A stretch of 64,000 nt of DNA from Toxonevra muliebris (GCA_963691655.1 OY829326.1:70177235-70241234); one strand, 5' to 3'; numbered from the stretch's first letter, positions 46,770-59,129 are shown. Notes: a model not told the origin generated them from the sequence alone. Program-made: numbers and translations.

Positions 46770-47435
46770 TATATATTTCTTAATCACTATTCTTTAGTCA
46801 CTTTTATTTCACTGGCTGCGCTTTTATGGAGTTAGCTAATGGTGCAGCTGCAGATGCTAAGTAGATAAAGTTGTTGTTAACTAGGTGTAGCCGTAAATAT
46901 GCGTGGATTACGTGCTGCTGGCTAGGCATTACCATAAACGTGTGAGAGTAACGTGGCTGTGATTGTTTGTGTGTCACAGTTTGAGTCTAGGAAATCGTAG
47001 CTGCAGAATTGCGGTATTTTTTGTTTCGCTGCCCAACGTCAATCTACTTTGCTCCTGTCTGGCTTAATCTCACTAGGCCGGGATTGAACCATGCCTAATG
47101 CCGCTAAAGGATCCGTCTGCCAGTCTACCTAATTAGTTTTCGGCTGCATGCCTACTTACCCGCTGTTGATGCTGCCGATGTGATCACTTGCTCGTCTGTC
47201 TAGGAAAGAATTAAGGGGAACCGAGCTGTTCCATGCTAAGACTTTTAACGCCAGGTTTCCTTTTTCTTCCCTATTCCAATTCGCCGACTGTCGTTACTGG
47301 AATGTATGTGCGATTCGTTTGCAGAACTCAATGCTTTGATAGCAGAGTGGTGAAATGTACTTATGAGAGGTCAACGTATGATCATCGATATAAAAATTTT
47401 AAAATGGGCATAACGCCCATTGTGTTATAGCTGTT
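46770..47435. other. Unassigned stretch of higher GC content
   Basis: It is less AT-rich than the surroundings, especially 46830-47350, which suggests former coding or element DNA. I found no motif on either strand; the frame at 47233-47430 matches nothing I recognise. Confidence 0.35.
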
Positions 47436-47500
47436 TTAACCCTCATCGGTCCCTCAAATTTACCTTGATTGGTCCCTAGTGTTTCATATATGATACAATT
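47436..47500. mobile_element. Possible piggyBac-like left terminus
   Basis: TTAACCCTCATCGGTCCCTC starts at a TTAA (47436-47439) and is followed by a second GGTCCCT (47471-47477). TTAACCCT is the same terminal octamer as the element at 3-1869. No right end or transposase is visible nearby. Confidence 0.3.
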
Positions 47501-47727
47501 AATAAAAATGGATTACATCAACACATATAGCGTGTAGAACTACTTGCATAGTTATTATGTTTATTATTCAAGATCAATTCACATTTTTAATATTTTTTTA
47601 ATGACAAATTATAATGAAAATAAATGAAAAATGAATAGTGAAGTGTTTTAGCATATTATTTCGATTATGTGGATGCCGCGATCTGAGTAAATATTTTGAT
47701 AGTTTTTATGTGTACATATGGCTGAGT

Positions 47728-47968
47728 TGGGATGGTTATCTAGAGACACGCTTAGGCCTGAACGGCCGATTTTATAACATTGGTGGTTTTGCCTTGCCAT
47801 TTCCTACCAAGATGTGAACTTGTAAACTTTCTTATAATTCTCATACACTTCATATCTATAGAGAATATACTAAGGTTATAAGAATTAACCAACAGACCAA
47901 GACGGGAATCGAACCCTAACCTCCCGGATGAAAGTCTAGTGCACTACACTATCTAGGTCATCATGTAC
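47728..47968 (-). repeat. tRNA-derived SINE family B, copy 2
   Basis: The minus strand starts near 47966 with GACCTAGATAGTGTAGTGCA (tRNA-like head), followed by GGGTTCGATTCCCG (B-box-like, near canonical). The body contains CTTATAATTCTCAT read on the plus strand, and the tail is CGTGTCTCTAGATAACC. Copy 1 at 8150-8452 has about 60 bases more in the middle. Confidence 0.75.
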
Positions 47969-48000
47969 ATATGAAATAACGACCTGTTTTTCGTCTTAGT

Positions 48001-49754
48001 TAGTGTCCGACCGAAGGTGATTTTATGGCAGAAGCCGAACTTCGGCCATTCATCTAACCTTCGGACGAAGCCGAAGACCGAAGGATTTTCAAAATATAAA
48101 AAATAAAAATCTGAAAGTAAATTTTTTCTACCTATGTATTTTCGAATATATACAGAAATATATAAATAGTAGATACTCCAAATAAAAAGCTGACCAGTAA
48201 CACTAAATAACTGTTCATTGTCGAAGGAGCTGACAAGTATTATTTATTTCAAGAATCATTTAAAAATTTGTTTACGTCAAAATATACAGTTACATCGACT
48301 ATATATCTGTAGAACGACTGTCGTTCAACGACACCTGCGTCAAAAAAAAGGAGTTGGCAGATGGCTGCCATGATTCTGCTTTTTTAAAAAATTGGTTTAA
48401 AAAAATTGGGATTGATAAATTTTAATGTAAAAAGCTTAAATCTGATATCAAAATCCTAAAAAATTTAATGGGCGTGATTTTATGAAGCCGGAAAAGTTGA
48501 ATGCCTGAAAGCATTTGTTGTTAAATAAACTTTTTATAAATTTTTTTTAAATAACTAAAAATTTTGTATAAAATATTTAAATTCCTAGCTACTTACAGCT
48601 ACTTTTTTTATCTGGCTAGTATGACGGGAAGTATTTTATTTATTTTTTTATCTTTATCTCAAATTCAAACAAAATAATTAATTTTGCTGTTTTTGACAAA
48701 TTTTGACTTTGACTGTCGCTAACATTATAATAACACATAACTAATACATTTTATTAAATGCTTGAGAAATTCTACAAACGATATGATAAAATGCAGCAAC
48801 AAAAAACTATTAAGGTGGTAATTAAATCCGTTTTGATGAAGGCTGTCTAGAGACACGCTTGGGAACTAGAGGGTAAAGTAAAACTATTGAAAATTAAATT
48901 TTTAGGATAGTTTTATTGCATATATGTTCTTTTAGTTAAGTCATTTGTTTTTTTATCTATCTAGTTTTGAAAATAAGTATTTGATTTTAGTCATTTTTTT
49001 TAACTATTTCAATTTAAAACTATAATTTTAAACATTGAGAGATATCACAATGACCCTGGTTCCGATGGAGTAGAACTACAGATACATTGAAGATACGATG
49101 AAAATTTAAGCGCAATTAGTTCATTAGTTTTCGAGATATCGTGGCAGCCAATTCGAAAAATGCTGTTTTGAAAAAAACTAGTTTCAAAGTTCAAATATGT
49201 ATGAGTGCTGTATTAGGGCCTGTAACTTTCAATCGACTGTAAATTTCAAAGAATCCCTTTACACATATATTCTAGAGCGATTTTAGCCAAAACAATTTTC
49301 AATCTTTTTGACCTCCTTGAAAGCAAAAAAAAAAAAGTGAAGCGCCAGTAATTGAAAATGTCGCCTTCTCTAACAGTTCACACTTCTTTTCAATACGCTT
49401 GCTTCTTCTGCCTCTAATTGTATTAGCTCCAGCAGGTTGTTCGTTAAAAAAAATCACTGATTATGGTTTTAAATTTGTGGGTTACTTCAAAAGTAATAAT
49501 AGAACAAGCTAACGTAGAAAATATTACAAAGAAATTGTAATGTAAATACTTTATATAACAACTTCACATGTATTTATTTGTATAAATTTTTACTGCCAAT
49601 ATATAGTAAAAATTATTACAAAATAAAATGCTTATAATCTTCGGCTTCGGCAAAATACTTCGGCCAAAACTTCGGCCATTTTTGGCCGAAACCGAAGGTG
49701 CAATTTTAGGCCGAATAGCAGAAGAACCGAAGCCGATTATTCGGCCGGACACTA
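48001..49754. mobile_element. hAT-like element with perfect target duplication (TIR TAGTGTCCGRCCGAA)
   Basis: The left end is TAGTGTCCGACCGAAGG; the right end reverse-complemented is TAGTGTCCGGCCGAATAA. The flanks are identical 8-mers, GTCTTAGT at 47993-48000 and 49755-49762. Subterminal DNA on both sides (48007-48085 and 49640-49750) is crowded with CTTCGGCC/GGCCGAAG words. The interior (about 1.5 kb) is AT-rich, with no transposase. A SINE-B tail fragment lies at 48838-48865. The element is non-autonomous. Confidence 0.92.
48838..48865 (-). repeat. SINE family B tail fragment
   Basis: GCTGTCTAGAGACACGCTTG matches the 3'-end block shared by the copies at 8150-8452 and 47728-47968. Nothing of the head remains. 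Confidence 0.45.
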
Positions 49755-49762
49755 GTCTTAGT

Positions 49763-50690
49763 ACCAAATGCTGTAGATTAAGATTCGAACCCAGCTTCAT
49801 ATTTTCAACAATTTTTGGAGCGCGCGATGATGTAGGCATTTTAGAATGACTTTCAATTGTTGGTTTTACCATCGAATCGAATGTAATTGCGGATCAATTT
49901 GAATTTTTTTAAAAGACATTGTACCATTCTCATCGTCCCATAACTGCATTACAATAAGAATGCAAAAAGAAGCACAGGTGTCGATGTTAGAGTAGGCGTT
50001 CATTCTTGGACCTACAAATGTATAAATAAGACACATTCCAGCAAAGCATTTCAAGCAAGCGCATACATGCCTGAGACAATAAATATTAGCACTATGGTAT
50101 TTCTATATGAAACTTGATTATTTACATCAATTGGCTCATAAGAATATTGAATTGTTTTATCCTTTGATAAATTCACAGTGCTTGGGTCAGCAGCCATTTC
50201 AACTCGGATATTTTGCTATAAATTTTCAATGTCACTTGTCTTTCTCATGCTTTCTTCTTTTAAAGTGCTTGTGTTTAGATTAAAATCGAAATCTTCATGA
50301 TCTCATGCTGATGGAAAATTACTTTCTTCACGATTTCCATAAATATGCATATATGCATATACAGGGACCGATTTGTAACCTTTTTTGTACAGTGTCGCAC
50401 ACATATTACAACTACTTGTTTTATGAATATTTTTACCTCTTTCGTCTCAAAATTGCAGGCCACTTCACTTGCTAATAATATTGAATGCTATAATTAACCT
50501 TTTGTAAATGTAAGGTAGATTATGCAAATAATGTTTCTGTTAAATTTTTGGGGCCTTTACATAAAATTTGTGAAATAAAAATATATTAAAAACATATTTC
50601 AATTTGTGTGATGGAGTAATATTTCATATTGAAAAATTGCTTCACTTTTGATTTTGTGGCCATTTTTCCTACGGTCATATTTCGTGGAGC
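49763..50690. other. AT-rich non-coding stretch
   Basis: No gene or recognised element. Confidence 0.5.
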
Positions 50691-50826
50691 CATTTAAACC
50701 TGCTCAGGTAGTTCGACATATGAAAGTACGAAAATACATAATATATACCTGCATAGTATATTCATTAGTATGCTTCAATGGATCACCAAAAACCTAATGT
50801 TTACATATAAATACATGGAAATGTAT

Positions 50827-51034
50827 ATGGGGTCTGGCAAGACTCATGAGGTACGAATGTTTAGATGTGAGCATCACAACATTCGTATAACAATGTTCGA
50901 TCTGATTTTTACATAGTTCGATAGCTATTAAAACTACAGGAAGACTTATGAAATTCAAAGCTGCTGGCTTAAGAATAAATACATTTAAATTACACTTAAA
51001 ATGGAAATGGCCTGGCCAGACTCATATAACCATT
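50827..51034. repeat. CTGGCCAGACTCA-bounded repeat, copy 1
   Basis: The segment is bounded by GTCTGGCAAGACTCATGAGG and GGCCTGGCCAGACTCATATA. Its interior, read in reverse, matches the interior of 56530-56705 (AATAGCTATCGAAC against AGTAGCTATCGATC, and TTGAATTTCATAAG against TTGAAATTTCAGTT). Confidence 0.42.
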
Positions 51035-51810
51035 AACAAAATTTTGGGCATTGAAAATATTCTTCCAGAAGGAACAAAACATTTCCAATCCAGATAGAAA
51101 AAAAATTTAATGGTAACTGTTTCATTATTTGGTTGCTTCAATTGTGAAATTTATAGTATTTTGAGTAATAATAATGCTACAACAGAATTACATTAATGAA
51201 AAAAATAATATTGTATAGTTACAGATACAAAACGAAATCAGAACCAACACGTACCAGTTCTGAGAATATATCAACTATAAACTTTTATTCAATATTATAA
51301 CGCAAAATTAGTTCACCCAACGTGCATGTAAGAAGTAAATTTAACAATAATACGAAATCAAATACTTACCCACTCCCACATAAAACTTAATACAATATGA
51401 CAACAAAAAAACAAAAATATATTTTTAAAAAAAGTATGTAGCTATTTTTCTTTGTGCTACGCTACCAAAATCTAATAGAAATGATAAAATTTTATCGAAC
51501 CTTGTAGACATACCTACAAACATATCCACATATCGTATGTAATCACACCACATGAGCCTATCATATTTTCCTCTCCCAATATGTAGATATATATGTACTA
51601 TTGAGCCTATCATTTCTTCGTTTTATATTCTATGTATATGTATATGTACAATGTACATAGATACTTTTCTGTCGCTTAGCTACATTTTTCCATACCATTA
51701 GCTTGATAAAAGAAGTATACAAAAACAAATACGAAATGAAAAACAAAAAACAAGGAGCTTCAATTGCGGATTGCTAACATGCTGTTTTTCTTTCTTTCTT
51801 TTTTTTTTGA

Positions 51811-53940
51811 TGGTGCTTGCTAGGACAGGTCGTTTTTACACTTTTTTCTCGGATCAAAATTGTTGACCCTTCGAAGGTGTCCCATCCATGGGAGTAGTTC
51901 ACATACTTAATTCCAGCTTATCTGTTTTATTTTTTGGCCCAAAGTTTCAAAATTCTCATTAAAATTCTAAAATCTTCAACGACATAAAAATTTCACTCTG
52001 GGGGTATGAATGGCCGGAAATGACATTTCTTGGTATCAGGGTGATAGTCAACATTTACATCATCTATGACAATAGAAAAGGGTCAGAAAAGGCGAGAAAA
52101 TGCGTAGTTTTAACGCAGAAACGCAGCTATTTTTCGAAGTTACAGCCTTTTTCGCTAGTCACGAATGCCAGCGGATTTGCAGCTCATAGTTTAACCTAGA
52201 GCCCTCCAAGTAGAGGTGGTTGGTCTTCACCCATGCCTTATCTAACTAGCTTACCAACTCTTGGACTGAATTTTATTTTCAGAATCAACTTACATTATAT
52301 CGATTAAAAAAGATTTGTGTTCAAAAAAGAGTAGAGAGGTCCTTGCATTTGATACCTTATTATGCGGCCTTCGACTTCGGCACACCTGAGCTGCTGCTTT
52401 TCTGAATAGGTTCACAGTACGCTCACAGATCATTGCCAAAGACTTTGACTAGTGCCACGATTTAAGTCAGGATTAATATAGTTTAGAATTACACTTTGTT
52501 CCTTTTTAGCAGAGTCCAATGTGGTTTAAAACGATTTTCTTTGATGATACGAAATTGAATAAGTGTTTTGTTTCATCTATCATCAAAGTAGGACCTTGCT
52601 ATTCAATCGTCACTATGGAATTGGGTCTTTAATATCTGTTCTGCTTTCTTTTTGCCCGTTTAATTTGACATCTCTCACCTACTTATAACTTTGAGCAACA
52701 ATCCCCGTTTTAGAAAGGTCAAGGTCTGCTCTTTGGACCGCGTACTTAAGCTGCTGAGTTGGTAGTTTCAAGAAATCTTCACCATCTTTACCAACTTCCA
52801 CTTTATCTCCATAATCTTAGTGAGCTCAGATTAATCGAATCAAACTCAGTGTTCGAGAAACTTCCAGAGGGTGTTCAAACTTTGCTGTTTTCGCTGTATA
52901 CCGCTCTTACAGCAGCATTATGAATCTTAACGAGATCGACTACACCTATGCAACTAAATTCGGGTCTTTCTAATCCAGCAATAAGGTCATCTCAAGGAGT
53001 AGAATTTTTTCTCTGAAGGTCATGGGTATTTTTTGGTGCATTTTCAACGAGCCATATTGAACCACATGTCAGCTTCATTCAGGTAAGTGGCAGTGATCTC
53101 AGACTCTCTTTTAAAAGTTGCGACTAGCTCCTAGTCGTAATATACTTTGATTGTTGTGAAACGACTAAAAATAATAATTAATTTTTGTTACCAACAGCAA
53201 TTATAACCAACCAATATTTGTTTTGATTATCAGTAACCGAAATTGATATAGTTACTAAAAAATAAATATTATCAAGAAACCTCTCCATAACGACCACTAA
53301 CTGCACAGGGTGCATGAACTCGAATCCCAACCCAGAGTTTTTTTTTCAAACAATCTAATCGATGTTAATTTTTTCTATTTATTTACTTAAATATTTAATT
53401 TTTTGAATACAGATCGGTAAAATTTGGTTTTTTGTGCTGATGTTCTTTGTAAGTATAATCAAAGCAATTCTGGTTACATATATTGGTTAGTAGTGGTTGC
53501 TACCATGCAGCCGAAAAAAGGCAAATTAAAATTTCATATGCATCTATAGTTAGCACTGATTTTGAAATTTCAAATTCCAGATTTTTGTATTTCTGACTAC
53601 GAGAGAGAAAGAAAAAGATAGAAATAAAAAAATATTTGAAAAATCGTTAAATACCATACTATAGCTCCCTGATTATAATTGATATTTTTAACGAAAATAT
53701 ATAATGGTTAAGAATGATTTTTTGCCATAACTGTTAATAAATTGAATGATTTATCCTCAAAAAATTATGGTTCTTGGTATTTAATGAAAACCTCAAAACT
53801 TTAGGAAAAAAGTTAAGACAGAAGATCAACTAAAATTTGGTATATGAACTACCCCCATTATGTGGGATAAATTTCAGAAGTCAGCGATTTCGATCCGAAA
53901 AATAAGTGTAAAAATGACCCGGCTTAGTGTCTATTTTTCC
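51811..53940. mobile_element. Palindromic (foldback-like) element 3
   Basis: The left arm, 51811-51990, is inverted as 53760-53940. Read outward, matching blocks are TGAACTACYCCCAT, GCGATTTCGATCCGAAAAAT (left arm, reversed: ACAATTTTGATCCGAGAAAA), AAGTGTAAAAAYGACC and TTTTCATTAAA. Similarity extends over about 170 bases at perhaps three-quarters identity by eye. The interior of about 1.77 kb is not palindromic and includes a less AT-rich, coding-like segment. Ends are approximate. Confidence 0.65.
52490..53075 (-). pseudogene. Unrecognised decayed coding-like segment inside palindromic element 3
   Basis: On the minus strand the DNA is less AT-rich, and several frames give plausible protein pieces in linear order: ITATYLNEADMWFNMAR, IAGLERPEFSCIGVVDLVKI followed by HNAAVRAVYSENSKV, YGDKVEVGKDGEDFLKLPTQ followed by QLKYAVQRADLDLSKTGIVA, and MIDETKHLFNFVSSKKIVLN. 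Frames change between pieces and stops intervene, so it is not a working gene. I do not recognise the family. It could be cargo of the element, an older transposase, or a retrocopy of a host gene. Confidence 0.35.
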
Positions 53941-56515
53941 TTTTTTTCTGCATAATATTTTTATAAGTAAAACTCAAAAACCGATTCAATACAAATTTTT
54001 ATCTGAAACGTGATAAGAATTGATGGATACAATTCGTCTCTGGTTGCGTATGATGATGATGACAACGATTATGATGATGATGGAAAGCAAAGAAAGATAA
54101 TAAAAAATAGAAGAATAGATGACAAGGAAGTAAAAGCGTTGCTCAAGTAAACATTTAATTTGTTAGATACCGTATCTAAGTTATCAGGCTTGTGGCATTT
54201 ATACCTCCATCATATATTCAATTCTAGTTGTGCCATTTCACTTCTCGTCTGCTCGTCCATCCAATGTTTTTGGCAAATACTTTACGTAAATATTGTAGTA
54301 GTATTTGTGAAATATGAAATGTGCAAACACAAAGACATACTCTTATAAGAAACCCCAAAGAGTAATCCTGAAATGTACTTCCTTTTGTGCCTGAGTGCAC
54401 AAAACCTACACACTTATTCATACACACACACACGCACACATATATACATGTATACACATATAACCAGATACACAGAAGTTGAGGTCAATTTTAATCCAAC
54501 CGAGCGCATAATTATTTAATAGGCTGACTATGCACAAAAGTACACAGCAGCGGCTGTACGCAAGCCGAAGCATCAACAACATCCTTTAAGGAGGTCAACT
54601 GAGAATGAACAGCATACGAGTGTATTACACTTATGTATGTTTGTATGTGTATGTGTGTGTGTGTATGTTGTATAGTAAAGGCGTCATAATGACCACTTAG
54701 TTGAATTCACTAATGGCAGCATTTACCAGAAATTGCTTATTCATAATGTTTAACACACAGTAGAAACCTAGCCACACCACACACGCTCACATACCTCTCA
54801 TTTTACTTTATCTGCAGTAAGTAAGTATGTGAAATAACCAAAAACCATCGTAGAAGCAGCAGCTGATGCAGCTAATCCAGCTTAACTTGGAATTGCAATT
54901 GCAATTTATACACCTTCTTCTTCGGCTGCTTTTTAATATGCTTCTTTGCCTACATTGCATTACTAAATGCAATTGCATTATTCGTAAATTGTTTACGTTC
55001 AAGCGGTAATTTCATTCAATTCAATTATGAGTTAGTTTTCTATACATAGAGAGAAAGAGAGAGAGAGAGAGAAAGAGGTGGCATATCTGTGTGTGTGTGT
55101 GTGTGCATAGGTGAAAGTGCATATATAAGATACAATGTATGTAGTTTAATGTATTTTGGTTAGTGTGTGGCAATATTTCTTGCAACACTTATTCAATATT
55201 ATTCATGCCGTTGTGTGTAAGTGTATGTGGTGTATAAATCTTCTATAAATTTGAACATTTTAATTAATACGATTTGTAGTTCTAAGTGTATCTTTGTATG
55301 TGCATCTTTAATTGTTTGTATATGTATGTGTGCGGAAACACAAAATTGTGTATTTCTTCGGAAATCTTATAAAATAATGTATGCAATTTATATAGAATTT
55401 AATTGAATTTCTGTTGAAAGCAACTAAGCTTATCTGTGGATTTAATAAATTTGATTAAAATTCATTCATATACTTACATACATACAAATTTAATGCCCTA
55501 AAGTCTTCAAGAATTTCCATAATTGAACTTTCGCTCAAATTATGACAGTTAAAATGAATATCTTTGCAATTTCTATAATAGAACTTAATAAATGTTAATG
55601 ATTCACTTCTTATTTAATAAAACTATTGTGATCTCTTACCAATTCACATAGAAATATGCAATTAATTATTCCAGAATGGTTCTATAATTTCAACATAAAT
55701 AAAATATTTTACTACTATCATTATAATTATACATTATTCAGGTTTAAATAAACTTATACATACATCATATACCAATAACAGTATTATTATTATATAACTA
55801 ACTAGGTTCTTGTTTAATTATTTTTTTGTTTGTTTGTGTGTGTTTCTTTTTTAAGAATCACTAAAGTATGCTACAATTTCTATGCTTAATGACTGCGTTA
55901 ATTAATACCATTGAAAAATTGCATAATGAACAAAAAATTGTTGTTGCAGCAGAAAAATTGAGAAAGCAAAATTAAGAGGATTAAAAAAAAGTAATCAGCA
56001 AATAATAAAAATGCATCATTATAAATTTTGAAATGTAAGTAGTATGAGTATAAATGAATTTATTTTATGACTAAAAGTATGCAGTAAACTTAATTTAAAA
56101 ATATTTATACTTATATAGCAGAGCTGTGAAAAAATGCATTGAATTTAATTGATATTCATAAAAAAATTAAATATTTTTAAAGCCATATATGCAGTAAATT
56201 TAATACGCAAATATGCAAATATTAAGATATTATTCTTAATGATGTTCCTTAAAATCAGAAACTCAAACTGTAGCAATGAAATGTTGAGAAAACAACGGTT
56301 TGAAGTTGTTTTCTGAAACAAAAATTGCACCAATTGGTATAAATTTAGCAAAACTAAATTATTACAATATAAAAGAGAAATTTCTATATAAACAAATTAC
56401 CTACTCATCAGAATTTAAACGAAGTCGAATTTTTTCGAAGTTGTTTGAACTCTATCGAAATGAAGAACATGAAGTCATTTCAATTAATTCGTTCAAATCA
56501 ACATTGATTTAATCC
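53941..56515. other. AT-rich non-coding stretch with microsatellites
   Basis: No gene seen. It includes (GAT)n (54050-54082), CA tracts (54423-54440), TG tracts (54650-54664, 55090-55106) and a (GA)n tract (55050-55072). Confidence 0.55.
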
Positions 56516-56529
56516 TCGGTCTGACACAT

Positions 56530-56705
56530 GAGACTGGCCAGACTTGTTTCGATTTAAATTGCAGTTTACTTTGCAATTTCTTATTGATCTACCGATTTGA
56601 AATTTCAGTTCAGCTTCTTAGCTTTTTAGTAGCTATCGATCTAAAAATTCAATCTGAAAAAACCAATACAAAAGAAACTATAAGGAGTCCTGGCCAGACT
56701 CACAC
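56530..56705. repeat. CTGGCCAGACTCA-bounded repeat, copy 2
   Basis: The segment is bounded by GAGACTGGCCAGACTTG and GTCCTGGCCAGACTCACACG, with an interior similar to the reversed interior of 50827-51034. Confidence 0.42.
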
Positions 56706-56828
56706 GCATTTCAGTGCATTTGTATGGAAATATTGCGATTTCGGACACATGTTTATGCCTTGCAAGCGCAAATCGCTTAATTTATTTTTCTCAGTGCTTT
56801 TAACAAATGCTGAACTACCAGAGCGGTT

Positions 56829-57135
56829 ACCGTAGCCTAGTGGTTAGTGTGTTGGACTGCTACGCAGAGGTGCCCGGGTTCATATCTCGATACACTCAAA
56901 AATCAAAAATGGAAAATAAACATTTTTCTACACGGCACCACCTCTTGGCTGGTAATGACAGACCTCCAAGAGTAAAAAAATTGCTATGAAAAGCTTTTCA
57001 CTTCACTGTTCGGATTCGGCATAAAACAGCAGGTCCCTTCCATTCGTGTATAAATATAACTCACACAACATGAATGGATGCGAAAAGCTCGGCCTTGGCC
57101 CTCCAGGGGCTGTTGTGTCATAATAGTAGTAGTAG
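56829..57135 (+). repeat. tRNA-derived SINE family A, plus-strand copy
   Basis: The head reads ACCGTAGCCTAGTGGTTAGT (A-box-like TAGCCTAGTGG at 56833-56843), then GCCCGGGTTCATATCTCG (B-box-like GGTTCATATC at 56877-56886). The body contains GAAAAGCTTTTCACTTC and GCCCTCCAGGGGCTG, and the 3' end is a (TAG)n/(AGT)n tail at 57122-57135. Box spacing of about 34-44 bases fits a tRNA-derived RNA polymerase III promoter. Confidence 0.88.
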
Positions 57136-57139
57136 GACT

Positions 57140-57957
57140 ACCTGAGCAGGTAAAAGATTAAAAAAAAAGAGGAAACGCAGAAATTTTTTTGTTTAATATT
57201 TGTGCATTATTTTGAAAAATATTGTGGTTGTGAATTACATTTCATGGAATTTTATGATCCATATATATTTTGGGGCCTCAGCAACGGAATTAAAACACAC
57301 AGAATTGACCATCAAATGTTGTTGGTATACAGGGTAAGTATATTAAGTACAGAAAAATTGAGTCTTTCTACACGGTTTGTCGTTCTTCTGTGTTCAAAGT
57401 TTACAATACATGTTTCTTCCTTTCAAGTATATCAGCACCGCTGCTTGCAGGTATTATTGCCGTAAGGTGAAATGAAAGAGTGAAACGAAAACGAGATTTA
57501 TAATTTATGGATGTGTAATGTCACTCTTTGCTACAGTGCTCGGATTCTGAGATGAGTACGCCACCACTGTCGCGAAATATGTACACGTGGTTCATCTTTA
57601 CGATTTATCGTATTGATTTCGGTCGATTATGAAGTACATATGCTGATGCGGCTATTGATGCAGAGTTAGGGGAAAATTTATCACCAGAAGATACTCTAAT
57701 TTTTGCAAATTACATCTAATGGCATTCCGGTTTTAACATTTGAGAAATAAGCCATGCATCACCTTAAAAACTACTCTTAAAAGAAAAGAAGCAGAATAAT
57801 TGAAATAACTGACCATTCTAGACTTTATTCTTATGGGTTATTTTATGTTAAAAACTCTAGCTGCTCTGAAAGGCTACATTAGACAAGACATACAGAAAAG
57901 TGATGGATGATGCCAGAAAAAGGGTTTAAATTCAAGTACACACTTTTAGAGATTTTA
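57140..57957. other. Non-coding stretch
   Basis: The frame at 57202-57465 is open and has a good splice-donor-like GGTAAGTAT at 57330-57338, but the peptide matches nothing I know. No acceptor or second exon can be supported. Confidence 0.4.
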
Positions 57958-57965
57958 CCTGTAGT

Positions 57966-59052
57966 TAGGGGTGCCATATTGACAGATTTACCTGTAAATT
58001 ACAGTTTTTTTGGTCGGCATGCAGTCTTACAGATTTCCCTCAAATATTACAGTTTATTCCCCAATTTTACAGTTTTTGCAATAATATGCAGAATAGACTT
58101 AAATATGTTTTGGTTATCATAAAAATGTAATTGTCTTTAAGGGTAGCACTTGCAGGTAGCGAATGTGGAAAGAATATTTCCCCAAATTAATACTAACAAA
58201 ACTGAAATTTTAGTGACTTATTTACTTAATTTTAATGGAATCAGTTTTTTTGATTTTATTATTTGTCATCGTTTTGATTTTGAAAAAATTTCATCAAGCT
58301 ACCCTTGAATTTTTTTGTTACAAGAGAGGGCGCGCCGCGACAAATTAGCCGCAAAAGCGAGATACCAATTTTCACACACAAATGGCAGGTAAACGATGTA
58401 ACGCAGAAACCAACGGCTAACGGTAAATCACTCTGCATCTCAAAACTTACAAAGTCTCTTAAGTGGCAGCGGTCGGCTACTATGATTAGTATTTTAAAAA
58501 CACAAAATAAACAATTTGAAGGGTTCAATAAATTAATTTTAACTATTTCAGAGCTTTTTTGCGAGTAGAATCTGACACCAATTAAACGCTATTTTTTTAA
58601 ACAAAAACAGTCTGATGGCTGATTGTGGTTGTCGTTATGATAAATAACGCTAATCAAATAACTTAATTTTTTTTGGGTGAAAGTGTTATAAGAACTGGTT
58701 TAATATTAACCCAAAATTTGTATGTGTGTTTGTTTTTTATTTCCGAATCATGCCTAATGAGCGAACAATTTTTTTTTGAAATTTGCACCATTATTGTATT
58801 AGGTTTCCCAGAAGTAATAGGATTTAAAATTTCTGCCCCGTTTAGCATCTCCCAAACATGCGGAAACTATTATATTATTGGACCTATTAAATTTTGAATG
58901 TGTGATGGGCTGATGGGCAAGTGACTGAGGAACTATTCAAATTAAAAATTTTAGATTTGTTTTTTCATTTTTATTGGTTACAGTTTTTTTTTTCCAAAAT
59001 ACAGTTTTTTTTTATTTTTTACAGTTTTTGCCCAAAAAATATGGCAACACTG
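57966..59052 (+). mobile_element. hAT-like element with perfect target duplication (TIR YAGKGKTGCCATATT)
   Basis: The left end is TAGGGGTGCCATATT and the right end, reverse-complemented, CAGTGTTGCCATATT. Identical 8-mers CCTGTAGT flank it (57958-57965 and 59053-59060). Subterminal repeats of TTACAGTTTTT lie on both sides (57998-58076 and 58979-59028). A hAT transposase C-terminal trace is at 58150-58215. Internally deleted and non-autonomous. Confidence 0.93.
58150..58215 (+). pseudogene. hAT transposase dimerisation-motif scrap
   Basis: The frame reads LQVANVERIFPQINTNKTEI, close to the conserved S(S/N)A.VERIFS..N..KTK.RN motif at the C-terminus of many hAT transposases, which mediates dimer formation. 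Only about 20 residues are recognisable. Lying between hAT-type termini with a perfect 8-bp duplication, it supports derivation from an autonomous hAT by internal deletion. Confidence 0.6.
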
Positions 59053-59129
59053 CCTGTAGTACTTAATTAAAATTTAAGATCTAAATAAATATATAAAAAA
59101 AAAATATTCGTTTCTTAACTTAGAAAGAA

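Noticed and set aside
54050..54082. (GAT)n and other short direct repeats as a CRISPR-like array
   Set aside because: These are plain microsatellites without regular unique spacers, in an animal genome context.
50699..57152. CCTGCTCAGGTAGT at 50699 and its inverse near 57139 as ends of one 6.4-kb element
   Set aside because: The core CCTGCTCAGG is partly self-complementary, and the second site lies immediately after a SINE tail. Nothing between them supports a single unit.
57202..57465. Possible exon with splice donor GGTAAGTAT at 57330
   Set aside because: A single donor-like site in AT-rich DNA is weak evidence, and the peptide matches nothing I recognise. No acceptor or partner exon is visible.
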